From Otatea glauca (Eukaryota > Streptophyta > Magnoliopsida > Poales > Poaceae): a DNA stretch of 64,000 nucleotides. The DNA is taken from the NCBI GenBank assembly GCA_036346275.1, contig CM070711.1, positions 53,445,435 through 53,509,434 on the forward strand, in the 5' to 3' direction. Position numbers and translations under genes: made by a program. This document shows, piece by piece, positions 26,179 to 37,470 of the stretch (its first letter is position 1; every line of letters begins with the position of its first letter). The notes under the pieces were generated by a model. It searched no databases, was not told the DNA's origin, and was given only the letters and a program-made list of their open reading frames with translations.

Positions 26179-27154
26179 GTTACCATAGTTATGCTTAGCC
26201 ATGCTTAGTTGTACGATGGGTTCATATCACATGATGAATATTGATAAACTTGACTTAATGAGATATTGAATTATGGTAGGTAGTCACTGTTATAAAATTT
26301 GTTGTTCTATGACAGGGTATGTTATTGGTCTTGGTTAAACAAAATAGTTTTTCCTCGAGCAAGTGATCATGCAGTAAAGGGGGTACTTTTAGCACATTTG
26401 AGATGTGGATGTCTCGCTCGAGACTATTTAAGGACTTAATCTTATGCGCCATTGAACTGGGCTTAAGCGTACAACCACATATCTAGTATGGGACAGACTT
26501 GGCTAAATAATCTGCAGTATGTTTGTATTACCCTACATGGTTAAATTGGAGGGGTACTCCAATGGGGGTGGAGTAGAGGGTTACTCTGGCTCGATGAGAC
26601 ACTAGGTATAGAGTGCTAATTGGAGGGTTACTTCATTCTCTCTCACAATAGTGAGCCTCTCATTAAAGATGTGAGATGTGTGCTGGGGGTAGACCAACTA
26701 GGTCACATCCTAGGGTTACGGGGATATACTCACTAAGCAGGGTGGTGATAGTGTGCAAGTGTAAAGGGCTTGTTATGAGTTTCTTAGCCTCACACCTATG
26801 GAAGTGTGTTAGACGGACAATAAAAAATAATCATATCTTGTGGGTAAAGCAGTGCAACCTCTACAGAGGATCAACCTATTTGAATAGTCGTGTACGTGGT
26901 CATGGACATGCTTGGGAATTTCACATGAGATATAGAGTTTTTTATAAAATGTTGGAACATGGAATTGTTGGGAAGTGAACGGGAGTTCACTATTAATTTT
27001 GATGTCTAAAGTTAACACGGATGAGTTTAGTGTTTTGATGATTATTTTGGATGGTGATGGGTGAAGCCTCGACAGTCTATTAAGGTTATCTACAATTGAT
27101 TTACCAGTTATTTATTATCTTTTCATAAATATTCTTTGAATCTATTTATTGTAT

Positions 27155-27736
27155 GAGTAAATTTCACAAAACTATGGTTTCTTGTACAAACTATCAGAAA
27201 ACTACAGATTTTAGCTTCTATTTCACAAAACTACAGATTTTAGAAGAACTTGTTCCACAAAACTACAGGTTTCTTGTAAACATTATTAGAAAACTACAGA
27301 TTTTAGCTTCTATTTCATAAAACTATAGATTTTAGGAGAACTTGTATCACAAAACTACATATTTTAGAAGAACTTGTTACAGATTTTAGAATTGGTCGTT
27401 TCTTGTAATGGGTCTAACAGTGTGGGCCCATACGGCGATCTCAGACGCTCTCATTTCTTGTTTCACTAACATGTGAGACTATCATGTGGGCCTAGACTGT
27501 TAGACCCGTTACAAGAAACGATTAATTCTAAAACCTATAGTTTTGTGATACAAGTTCTACTAAAATTTGTAGTTTTGTGAAATAGAAGCTAAAATATGTA
27601 GTTTTCTTATAATTTGTACAAAAAACCTGTAGTTTTGTGAAACAAGTTCTTCTAGAATCTGTAGTTTTGTGAAACAGAAGCTAAAATCTGTAGTTTTTTG
27701 AGAGTTTGTAAACCTGTAGTTTTGTGAAATTTACTC
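27155..27736. mobile_element. Fold-back Mutator-like element of reiterated AAACTACAG words
   Basis: A 582-bp element with ends GAGTAAATTTCACAAAACTA and TAGTTTTGTGAAATTTACTC and a perfect 9-bp duplication TTATTGTAT (27146-27154, 27737-27745). Each arm (~250 bp) repeats CACAAAACTACAGATTTTAG with AGAAGAACTTG spacers. The centre near 27410-27510 is an inverted CTAACAGT.TGGGCCCA segment. The whole element can fold into one hairpin. No coding. Confidence 0.88.
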
Positions 27737-29350
27737 TTATTGTATTTAAATTCAAGTTATTGCTTTTTGCAAAAGAATCATATGACTATTCTTTGTCAAG
27801 TCTTGCATGAATATATTTGCATCATTTCCCTATGGCTTGCTGAGTACTTTTTGTACTCACGGCTATACACCATTGTTGATCAGTTATTGAGGAAGGACCA
27901 GGGAATATAGAATTCTACGATAAGGAGTACTACAAAGACTACGTGAACTAAGAAAGTGTTTCCCCAAACAATTGCCTGTGATATGTCGAATGGCCCAAGT
28001 TATTTTATTTCCACCGTAATAGTTTATTTGTTTGTTAAGCCCTCAAGGCCTAGCTATGTAAACTTTGACTATAAGATCTATTGTTATTATTCAATAATGA
28101 TTTGCTACTTTCTTAGTTAATTCGTTGTATAGAATGGTATTGCATCTATGTTGCCATTGTGTTCACTAGTGTGATCCTGTACTAGTGCGGTATACATAGA
28201 GGGTTTTGGATTTGGTAATCTAGGTCCTAACAGAACCCTTGCTTCAGCGTGTTGTACCTATTCGTGAAAACTGGGGGTACTCGCTGGCTGCTACAGCTTT
28301 TGATATCCCCTCTCCTGGCATCGACGCTAGCGCCACCATCGAACCAGGCTGCTGACGCAGATGAGTAGCCACCACCACCGACTTTGGTGTTGAACTGCTC
28401 GACCTGCTTGGGTTCATGCAATGAGAGGAGAGTTTGTTAGAGAAGAAAATGGATGTTGAAGACATGGATGCCCCCAATCCTTGTGTGGATGACATGTTAG
28501 TGAAATATGCACACGTGGCTAACATGTTAGACAAAATCACCTTGGTTTGGTCCAGGGGTAAAGTGGACAGTTTCGATTCAGACGGTTTTGGAGTTGAGGG
28601 TTGAAAAATGAACCAAGGCTAGAGGTTAAGGTTGCAAAGTGGACTTTTTCCTAAAAGAAACATGACTAAAGCATGCTACCAAGTAAGCTTATGGATACAT
28701 AAGTAGTATACTCGCAAAGGCATGATAATTTATACAATAAGAGTAACACATGCTAATATGATACAAGTGAGTACATAGACAAGCATATAATGCCAAGAAT
28801 AAATCATCATGAAAGTAAAGCCATGAGAAAATGAGAAAGCTCACAAATTAGGTGAAGATGCCACATATAAAAGCACATGCCTTTTGGAGGCCATCAAAGG
28901 GAGCAAAAAACCATCGAGTATCCCGATCATGTGGTGAAGCAAAAAACTGAAACCTATCAAGCCCATGTTCTCCAACCTGTGTCCTGGTACCAACACATGA
29001 GAGGAACAAGGTGCCCAAGTCTTGTATCCCGAATGGTTAGTGAGAAAATATTTAGAAAACCAAATCTTGGACACAACAATTGAACCATTACATAAGTTAA
29101 CATTGTGCAAATGAAGGTTCGTGCAAGAAGATCCAAAAAAAATACTTGGAGGCACATAGTAGATAGACATCTGAATGAGGAAAATGAGAGCCATCTCTAG
29201 GGACTAACAAATGCACTAAAATAACTCACAAATCCTCAATGCGGTGCGTACCATGATAGGGAAAACATAGTCCACGTCTTGGGAAACAATAGAAATCCTC
29301 CTTCGGGTAGCTTGTGGACCAAACCAAAGCCATGGAAACTGAGTCCACCA

Positions 29351-29483
29351 TTTTTTTTTGACACGAAAACAATAGGAGACGCTCCTACTTCATAAATAGA
29401 TAAAAAAGGCAAAACGGATAACAAAGTTATAAAAACAAAACGAGAAGAGAGAAAGAAGAAGCGAGAGAGAGAAAAAAAAGGAA
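29351..29483 (-). mobile_element. Short retroposed tail (SINE or LINE 3' end) with 17-bp duplication
   Basis: A 133-bp insert with a perfect 17-bp duplication GGAAACTGAGTCCACCA (29334-29350 and 29484-29500). On the minus strand it ends in poly-A after GTTTTCGTGTC. Long duplication plus poly-A is the hallmark of LINE-driven retroposition. Too short to say whether it is a truncated LINE or a SINE. Confidence 0.8.
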
Positions 29484-30352
29484 GGAAACTGAGTCCACCA
29501 TGTTGTACAAAACCACTAGAAAAAGGATCAAAGAAACCATCAACAAAGCGAGTCCTCGTGCTAGGCTATAAAATGTTCATGTCATGAGAAATACAATGTG
29601 CACTCGAAAACTTAGAAGCACAGGCTCGACGCATGTGTTTGGGACACTAAAAGCAAAAGTCCACATGATACCCATCATTCTCACAAAATGAGCAATGGTG
29701 TAAAGGTTTCTAGGAGACATGGTCTGAGAGGACGAAGCACCATTATTGCTAAAAGGAGAAGTCCCTTAGGATAAGCTTGAAGAATCATCGACACTATTTG
29801 ACCTCATGTCGCCAATAGGTGCACACATGCTATGAGATGGGCAAAGTGTGTCCCTAAAAGCACGACGACATACATGACGCTCATGTTTGACATGGTGAAA
29901 GCAAAACTCACCAATGTGTCCATCATTCTTACAAAAGATACAAAGGTACTTCTCTTTGGGAGATGTTGTACCATGAGCTAAAGTGCACCCCCATGTTTAG
30001 AAGTCTTTTAGAAAACACCAAAAGGGTCACAACAAGCATCACTAGCCAAGAAAGAATGATCCAAAACAATGGCACAAGTGCCAACATTAAGAGACTCATT
30101 GTCAGCACGAGAAGAAGTACAAATCCAATTTCAAATAATCAAAAGCAACTCTCAAAACATCAATCTTGGATTGGAGAAAAACAAAGGAGCGACAAGACTT
30201 GGCGCTCATATCATCACGCATTCTCTTTAAAGCATCATCATTTTTTTCAAAATGATGCAAGAGGTGCAAGATATCAAAGATGTGTTCTTAGTAAGCTTGG
30301 AATTCAAAGCATCATCAATTTTATTCTCTAAGCTAGCACAATCTGTACAAGA

Positions 30353-31089
30353 CAAGGTTTCAAATTCCGTTTTCGGTTCACATCTCGTCACCCTCCGAAA
30401 CCCGAAATTTCGGATGAGATTTTGAAATTTTGGACGAAATCCAAAAAGCAAAATTCAAATCCAGTCTTTTTTTTAAATGAGATTTCTGAGATTTCAGTGG
30501 GAAATACCGAAATCTCAGCGGAAAATGGCGAGATCTCGAAAAGTTTGAATCCTTTGTGAAGTGGACGGAGGACGCTGGATCTAGACATGGACGTGGACGA
30601 GGATGAGGACGCTGGATCTGGACATGGAAGAGGATGAGGACACTGGCGTGGTGCTTGGCGTGGATGAGGATGGGCGAGGATGGATGACGGAGTTGGCTCA
30701 GCACGGACGAGGAAGCACCGGCCACTGGGGAGCGCAGGGAGCTAGGGAGCGCGAGGATAGCTCGGCAAGAGCGAGGACGGCACGGCGAGGATCTGGCGTG
30801 AGGGGGAGCTTAGTGAGGATGGTGAGAGGCAGATCTGGCAATGAGAATGGGGGCGACGGACAAGAAAAAAATGAAATCCGGTTGAATACTTGCGCAAGCG
30901 GTACGCTAAAAATGTTGGAGAGGCTGGGGTTCGATCCCTTGACCTCACGCAAGTGGCATGGGCGGCTTACCAACCGAGCCAACATTGTTTTGTGATTGTA
31001 TTGCATCCGGTCGGGTTTTTATCTCACTGCTCGTCGAAAACTGAAATCTCGGCGAGATTTCACGAGATCTCGTTGAGATTTTGAACACA
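30353..31089. mobile_element. Mutator-like element in gag, built of CGAAATCTCG words
   Basis: A 737-bp element. The left end is CAAGGTTTCAAATTCCG and the right end GAGATTTTGAACACA. Flanking 9-mers TGTACAAGA (30344-30352) and TGTGCAAGA (31090-31098) match at 8 of 9 positions. Removing the element restores continuity of the gag reading frame. The ends (30355-30545, 31015-31085) are mosaics of CGAAATTTCGG and GAGATCTCG words. The core (30550-30890) is GC-rich with GAGGACG repeats, then a tRNA-like box pair at 30911-30990. Confidence 0.8.
30911..30990 (-). other. tRNA-like box A/box B segment
   Basis: On the minus strand TGGCTCGGTTGG (30982-30971) fits the RNA polymerase III box A, and about 40 bases further GGATCGAACCC (near 30940-30929) fits box B. 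A 7-bp complement ATGTTGG/CCAACAT closes the segment, but with extra bases next to the T-arm, so it is not a proper tRNA. It may be a SINE head or a tRNA relic caught in the Mutator-like element. Confidence 0.4.
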
Positions 31090-32070
31090 TGTGCAAGAAA
31101 CTAATCCATCATCAAGCATTTTCTTAGTTTCTAAGCAAATGCTATAAGGGCTAGTTCTAACCTCAATAATTTAGGTCCTAGTCATCTCTAATTGCTCAAG
31201 ACAAGTTGAATAAGCCAATTTTAAATTATCAATTTCAGCTAGCATGCCTACACAAGAATCACATTCATTCCTAGCCAAGGATCTAAGATTGCCTATTTCT
31301 AACTTAGCACTACCTAGCTCAACAACTACGGAATCATGATCAACCCTAAGCTTATCATTCTTATCATACAAGGTAGCACAAGAATCACATGGCATGGAAG
31401 CTTTAGGTTTTAACATCATTTTCTTCTTGAGTGCGAACACATGAAGCACAAGGGTGAGTTCTCGAATAAACTACTTCATCACGAAAACACTGAGGTTGGG
31501 AATTCAGTGTGTCCAAATGATCATTGGTATTTTCAAGCTCCTATTTTCTAAAACTAAGGACTCACATGACTTACAAAGTATAGGAGATCTCAACCTAGCA
31601 AGTTCATCAAGCATACTATTCCTATCTTTCTCTAGTTTCTTTACTTCTTTCCTAGAGCATGCAATTTGGAATTATCAAACAACAACCTCTTAATGAGTTT
31701 CTCCTTGCTCACCTTGTTTAAGTCATGTAGGAGATTATCATCGGAAATATCCTCATCATTGATGCTCTTGTCATGAAAATTATTGGAGAGCTCCTTCATC
31801 GCCACTCCACAAATGCCATCGGGTGCCTTCTTCTCCTTGGGCTCTCCATGTATATCCTCATTGAACTTAGGACACAAATAGGTGAGGTGGCCAAGAGTGT
31901 CAGACAAGCCACAAGTAATATGTTTATCTCTAGCCAATCAACTAGGGAAAGACTAATGTCTCAAAAGGCCATCAGATGAAGAATCACAAGAAGAGGCACA
32001 CAAAGACTTGAGGGAAATCCTACTAGTCACCATGCTCAAGGTCAATAAAGATCAACCAAAGAGCAAACCT

Positions 32071-32084
32071 TGCTCTGATACCAA
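32071..32084 (-). other. Primer-binding site of the large element
   Basis: On the minus strand TTGGTATCAGAGCA, complementary to the 3' end of initiator methionine tRNA, directly beside the LTR that begins at 32086. It fixes the 5' end and orientation. Confidence 0.85.
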
Positions 32085-33758
32085 TTGTAGAACCAAAAAG
32101 TTGACTAGAAAGGGGTTTGAATAGATGCCTTACAAACAAATGCCTTGTGAGAATCATTTCCCTTAAAAAATCATATTCTTGCACTCCAATAACTATAAGG
32201 AGCTTGAAGAATAGAGCTAACCACTCACAAAGAAAGCTCCAAGAAAAATGGAGCAAAACGAGCCTTTATGTGTGGTCTAATTGGTGGTAGGTGGCGGTCT
32301 CACCCTTCTTTAGTTGGCAGTCAGACCTCTCCCTTATGACATACCTGAAAAATCAGCTCGAGCAAAACTAAAAATGACATAACTTTCACGCGCAAGCTCG
32401 AAATGACTTGGAACAAGGTAAGACTACTACCTTAGAAACCTAAAACACAAAGAGATCTTGCAAGATCATAAGAATGTTAGGACATTTTGTGAAACAAACC
32501 AGGTAATTAAGCATCTAAATGAAATCATCAATGCAAATTAACCACACATAACTAAAGTGTTCAACAAATAAATCATCAACTTTATTAATTATCAATATGT
32601 CATACAATTCATAATTACAATGTGTAGTGAATAATAAAGTTACAGCAGAAACAAAGATTATAACAATGTTTAAAATTTCCTAAGAAGCTAAGCTCAGTCG
32701 ATCTTCAAACCTAATCCCGGATATATGTCAGTCATACATGCATATATAACTAAGAGGCAATAAAGTAAAATAACAAAAGACTAAAAAGGAAAAGATACCA
32801 TCAAATCCCTTTTTGCATCAATTAGTTCAGAATTCGCTTATCGAGATACCAGACCATTCGGTGCCAGTCGGCACCTCTCGCTACCTAGGGTTTCACCATC
32901 CATCTTATACAAACCTGGTAGAATCACGTGTAGCTGTGGCATTGCTTAAATAGTACCCAAAAGATCTCATGGTAAATAGATAAAAAGCCTCATGGTAAAA
33001 AGGTAAAGTTGTAAAGTTAAAAGGAGCCTCCAGCCGAGCAGCCCTCATTCCAGAACCATCCCCACATCAAGTTTATCTCCCCCAACATCACAACCAAAGT
33101 CACAAGTCCTCAGGAGGAGAAAGCTAGGAAGCAAGGAACCAAGAGCTAGGGAGGAGGTCAATAACCAAGAAGCTCAAGCACAAGGCCACATATTCAGCAT
33201 CCTCACCATCAAGCTTCACATTTCCCAAACCCCCTTTGGCTTCATTCTCTAAATCGCAAGTAAGCAACCCTCCATTTTCATTAGCATCAACAAAGGAGGT
33301 AGAGAACCAGTGTAGGGGGCAGTAGTGCTGGTAGAAAATATTAGTGGTCTCAATGGGTAGGATAGCCTAGGGGCAGCACTGTGCGTGCCCGTTGACCCCC
33401 TCATACTCCCCAGTGTACGGGAGGCCGTTGGGTGTCATTGCTGCATCATCGAACCCAAGCATCAACCCGTAATCATCATCGACCCCAAAAATGAAAATAT
33501 TCATGTTTATTATCACATCACAGAGCAACAATGCACCATCTGGTAGGCATAGTAAGGGAGGGTGGAGGAATGAGCTAGGGTGTACCAAACCCTAGCCTAA
33601 TGTAGGGAGGAGAAGGGGGCAGCCTAGGGGTAGGGTCGACTGAGACCATGGAAGAAGGGAGAGGGTGACTCAGGTGGTCCTCGACGCAGGAGGCCGACAG
33701 GCCTGGGTGGCGGCGGCACCAAGCTGAGGCGAGTAGGAGACGACGCGGCCTGGGGAGG

Positions 33759-36700
33759 TGTAAGATCGAGGATGCTGACTAGAGGGGGTGAATAGGCGGC
33801 TATAAAAATTACTTCTACGATAAATTAAATTCTCGCCTAAGTGCACTAATTAATTATGTCAAAACCTAAATGATAAAGATGCGAAAGCAATAAACTAAGG
33901 TTTTAACAAATTAAAGCCTAAATCAACTAGGCTCATTAAGTGCACTAACTAATTATGTCTCTAACAATAAATTGCAATCCTAAAGACAAACAAGCAATTT
34001 AATTCTAGGAATGTAAATTACAACAATGTAAATAGAGAATTGAAAGCATGCACAAGGAGACACGATACTTTTTATCGTGGTGTTTGGAGACTTGCCGGTC
34101 TCCCCTAATCCACGTTGAGGCAAGCCCAAACCGCTTTGGACCGGATCCACGAATTGAGCACCCACCTCGATTCCACTAGTGGCAGCTCTTTCCCTCTCCG
34201 AATAGGTGAGCTCCAACCTTCACAACTTACCGGGCCTTCTCACAACCTTCTTGAGAAGATCACCGGACCACGGCGCCTCCACGTCGTCTAGGTGTCGGCA
34301 AACACCAAGAGTAATAGGTCAAGCCTCTTGCTTGATCCTCACCAAGTGCAACACATGCACAATGATGCTCAATCCTTCTCTAGATGCAACACATGCAACT
34401 AGAGGCCTTCTCTCCTTGCTCACAAGGTGCAACACATGCACAATATAGAGGAGAGGCTCACACTAGCTCAAGAGAATGCAAACCAACACCAAAAGATTCT
34501 ACACAAGAAACTCTAGCTCAAAAAGCTTCTCAAATCACTTAAATATTGTTCTAAGAGCTCTTGAGGTTTTGCTCTCACAAGAATACCTCAAATGAGTGCT
34601 AGAGCAACTGCAAAACCCTCCTAGCTCGGCCTCTTTTATAGCCCGTTAAGAAAAATAGCCGTTGGGGGTAAAATACCCAAAAATCAGTAATTTTCGGTAC
34701 TACCACCATGTAAAGGGCGGTAGTACCGGCCTCAACCCCAACGGATAGTTCTGGGCACTAAATACACTGAAAATAGCTGTTGCTACAGTACCCCCGGTAC
34801 TACCGACGTGTAAAACCCGGTTCTGGGAAATAATTACCGGCCTTCTGGAGTGGTAGTACCGCTGAGGTGGTACTACCGCTATGTAAAAGTCGGTAGTACC
34901 GAAAATTGGTACTACCACTGTGTAAATCGCGGTAGTACCACTGTTTTAGCAAGTAAAATAGTCATAACTTTTTACTTCGAACTCCGATTTAGGTGATCTT
35001 GGGCTCTATGCGAAGCTTATCAAGAGGGCTACAATCTCCACCTATTTTCCAGATTTAAGCAACCATAGATATTTTTAGATATCATAAAAACAAGGCTCCA
35101 ATGATCACATTCTCTGGAGAATATGTATCGGCAACTAAATAGCGGTACTACCATACTAACGGTAGTACCGGCCTTTGAACCACAGTAGTGACGGAATTCA
35201 AACTCAGAGAAAAACGTACTTCTGTAAAATAACTACCGCACAAGTGCCACGGTACTACCAGACTTGCGGTAGTACCAGCTTTAACACAGTGGTAGTGCCG
35301 GTTTGAGGAATTTTTCAAGAAACACATTCTTTGAAAAAATAACTACCGCACTCAAGAGCGGTACTACCGGACTTCGGTAGTACCAGCCTCACCACGGTGG
35401 TAGTGCCGGTCACAGATCAAAAGCAAGATTTTCACACCGAAATCTTCTTTTCAAATTTCAACCAAAAATCAACAAAATCAATTCTTGAGCCATGTGATGA
35501 TCAACGAATGATCACGACACTTTGCAAAACACATTTGCAAATGCTAATCATATTCTCCAAGATCAAATGCATGAATACCTATATTTTGTAAAACACATTT
35601 GCAAAACAACATCAAGCATGAGCTACGACTATTTGCAAAACACATTCGCAAATATTCGCTCCATGCAAAAACCACATAAGCCAAATTACATGAGCTATCT
35701 CCCGTTTGCAACACATGCAAATCCATAGCTCCATGTAAAAACCAAATCGATTAAGATTCAATAAGAAGCAAGCATGAACTCCCTTATTTGCAACACATGC
35801 AAATACTTAGCTTATGCAAAAACCAAATAAGAGAGTGAGCTAGAGTGAACCGGATTGAGTTCATCAACACATGATGAAGCTCAAGCTAAATGACTCAACC
35901 CCTCTTAATAGTACGACAACCTATACTAGCAACCTGGTCTCCCATCCAAACACCGAGACCGGTAAAAGACTAGGAACACATCCTTAGCCCTAGCTAGTTA
36001 TACCTTTGCCTCTAGCAATCCCACTTGGAGCTTTTTATGATTCCCATTATCTTCTCTCCAAATCGGGTCATCTCTTCTTGTTCATCAACACATGATGAAC
36101 TCCCTCTCTTCTTCTTCACATCGGGATAACCTCTTAAAGCTTATCAACACATGATGACTTCTTCTTCCCGATTCTTTATTTCCTTGGACTCAACCTACTT
36201 CACAACTCATGAAAGATTATTAGTCCAACAAACATGGTTGTCTCAATCATCACTTGCACTTCATCGCACATAATGTAAGCCGCCAAGATCGATTGAGCAC
36301 AACCCAAATCAATTTGAATGATTAATTATGTCTTGAGTACTTTGATGCAACTGATGCTTCATTATACTCAAGAACTTTTCGTTTGTCTTTAATCAACAAA
36401 GAATACTATCAGCACATGATGAAGCGTTCTTTGATTGATTGAAGGACAACCGAACTCAATTTAAATTTTATTTAAATTGATATGAGTATATATAACTACA
36501 CAAGTTTCATATACTCAATTTGATGGAAAGTAATGATCCAAATATTATATGAAGTGGTGGAAAGGGACCAATACATTTTAGTCTATCAACTATAGAATAA
36601 ACTCCATTGAATATGCGCATATAAATAATTAAACTTTGGAATCAATATGCACATAATCATTCTTATATAGCATTTGAGTTTATCATATATTAACCTGAGT

Positions 36701-37154
36701 ATACTTGCAACTACACAAGTTATATATACTCAAAAGGTTGTTTCAAAGTCTTGATCCTTTATATTATTTGGCAAGAAGACATAGATCAATATTATTGAAA
36801 CATTAAGTTAAATTATGAACTCCCCCTAGATGTATGCATTCATGTCATGTATGAAATTTGAAACATAATGCACATCTTAAATGTATAATTAATAGAAGAG
36901 TTCATCCTTTTACTTCAATCCAAAGTATGCATTAAGATAATAGAGTGAATACAAGTGCATACCTTGGGTTTTTCATTTTTCATCCAAATTTGAGACTAAT
37001 AAGAATAAAGCTCAACAAAAGAGTTAGTCTCATAAAAAGATGTGTCATTAATTAACAACTGAGACTAATCAATATTATGATTATCAAAAGAGTTAGTCTC
37101 AATATTAGATTTGTCATTAACACCAAAACCAAACTAATGGAGCTTGAACTTTCA
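33759..37154 (-). mobile_element. Solo LTR (3.4 kb) with CGGTACTACCG array
   Basis: Plus-strand ends TGTAAGATCG and GAACTTTCA, with a perfect 5-bp duplication GGAGG (33754-33758, 37155-37159). On the minus strand it begins TGAAAGTTCAAGCTCC, like large Copia LTRs I know from grasses (inference). It holds a palindromic word array (34690-35410) and repeats of TTTGCAAAACACATTTGC (35520-35810). No internal region. Confidence 0.85.
34690..35410. repeat. Array of palindromic CGGTACTACCG / CGGTAGTACCG words
   Basis: At least fourteen copies of GGTACTACC or its complement GGTAGTACC, often paired about 25 bp apart in opposite orientation. They are irregularly spaced within the solo LTR. Potential short hairpins. 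Confidence 0.8.
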
Positions 37155-37299
37155 GGAGGGCCAAGGGGAAGAGGCGACCGGGCGGGCCAGTGGACAAAGC
37201 GGAGGTGGGAGCTGCCAGAGAGGCAGAATGGAGAAGAGAAGGGAAGTGTCGGATCGGGGAAAATCAGAGAGAGAGGAGTGAGGGGGTAGGAAAAATAGG

Positions 37300-37470
37300 G
37301 GAAGAAAGGAAATGGATAAGGTAGCCTGGTAGGGAAATGAAAAGGAGGAGAAGAAAATAGAGAAAAAGAAAAAGAGGGAAGAAAAGGAAAAAAGAAAAGG
37401 AAAAAAAAAGAAGAAAAGAAAATTTAAAATGAAATAAAATAAAATAAAAGAGGAGAAAAAATATAATAAT
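37300..37470. repeat. Polypurine tract
   Basis: An almost uninterrupted purine run of G and A on the plus strand from about 37340 to 37430, continuing as AT-rich (AAATAAAAT)n-like sequence. It belongs to the 32490-39340 insertion. Confidence 0.7.

Larger units (their letters stand above)
24199..28232 (+). mobile_element. Solo LTR, same family as 18244-21341, carrying two further insertions
   Basis: Starts TGTAACATCCTAAAATTAGC and ends GGTCCTAACA. Flanking GCACC (24194-24198) and GAACC (28233-28237) form a one-mismatch 5-bp duplication. It aligns with 18244-21341 across the promoter region, the GC-rich block, the GCGAAGGTAAC phrase and the 3' end. It contains a hAT element (25385-26178) and a fold-back element (27155-27736), both absent from the sister LTR. 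Confidence 0.85.
23310..28651. mobile_element. Mutator-like element (about 1.3 kb net) split by a solo LTR
   Basis: Long inverted ends: 23310-23370 (GGAAAATATCCTC, then TTTTCAACC.TGAACTC) against 28590-28651 (GAGTTGAGGGTTGAAAAATG, then GTGGACTTTTTCC). Flanking 9-mers TAAAATAAA and TAAAAGAAA match at 8 of 9 positions, which is Mutator-like. The interior (23375-24198 and 28238-28590) has short GC-rich open frames without recognisable domains, perhaps captured sequence. A 4-kb solo LTR (24199-28232) sits inside. Confidence 0.75.
28661..32040 (-). pseudogene. Decayed gag of the large Copia-type element
   Basis: Read on the minus strand from ~32040 downward. A knuckle-like motif at ~31925-31865 (C..S....H....C; the second Cys is Ser) is followed by an acidic linker. 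A coiled, Cys-containing segment at 31449-31171 (repeats of CDSC with Leu/Glu-rich spacers) is followed by a second knuckle CIFCKNDGHIGEFC at ~29943-29902 and a third (CSFCENDG.H...C) near 29690-29650. Many stops and frame changes break it. A Mutator-like element (30353-31089) and a retroposed tail (29351-29483) interrupt it. Gag packages the element's RNA; zinc knuckles bind nucleic acid. No active product is possible. Confidence 0.7.

Noticed and set aside
30911..30990. tRNA gene
   Set aside because: Box A and box B are present but the acceptor and T-arm geometry is wrong and no anticodon arm could be drawn.
30603..30995. 130-codon plus-strand ORF
   Set aside because: Confined to the GC-rich core of the Mutator-like element at 30353-31089; Arg/Gly/Asp-rich reiterations, no domain.
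34690..35410. CRISPR-like spacing of palindromic repeats
   Set aside because: Words are irregularly spaced and vary in orientation, lie in a plant LTR, and there are no unique equal-length spacers.
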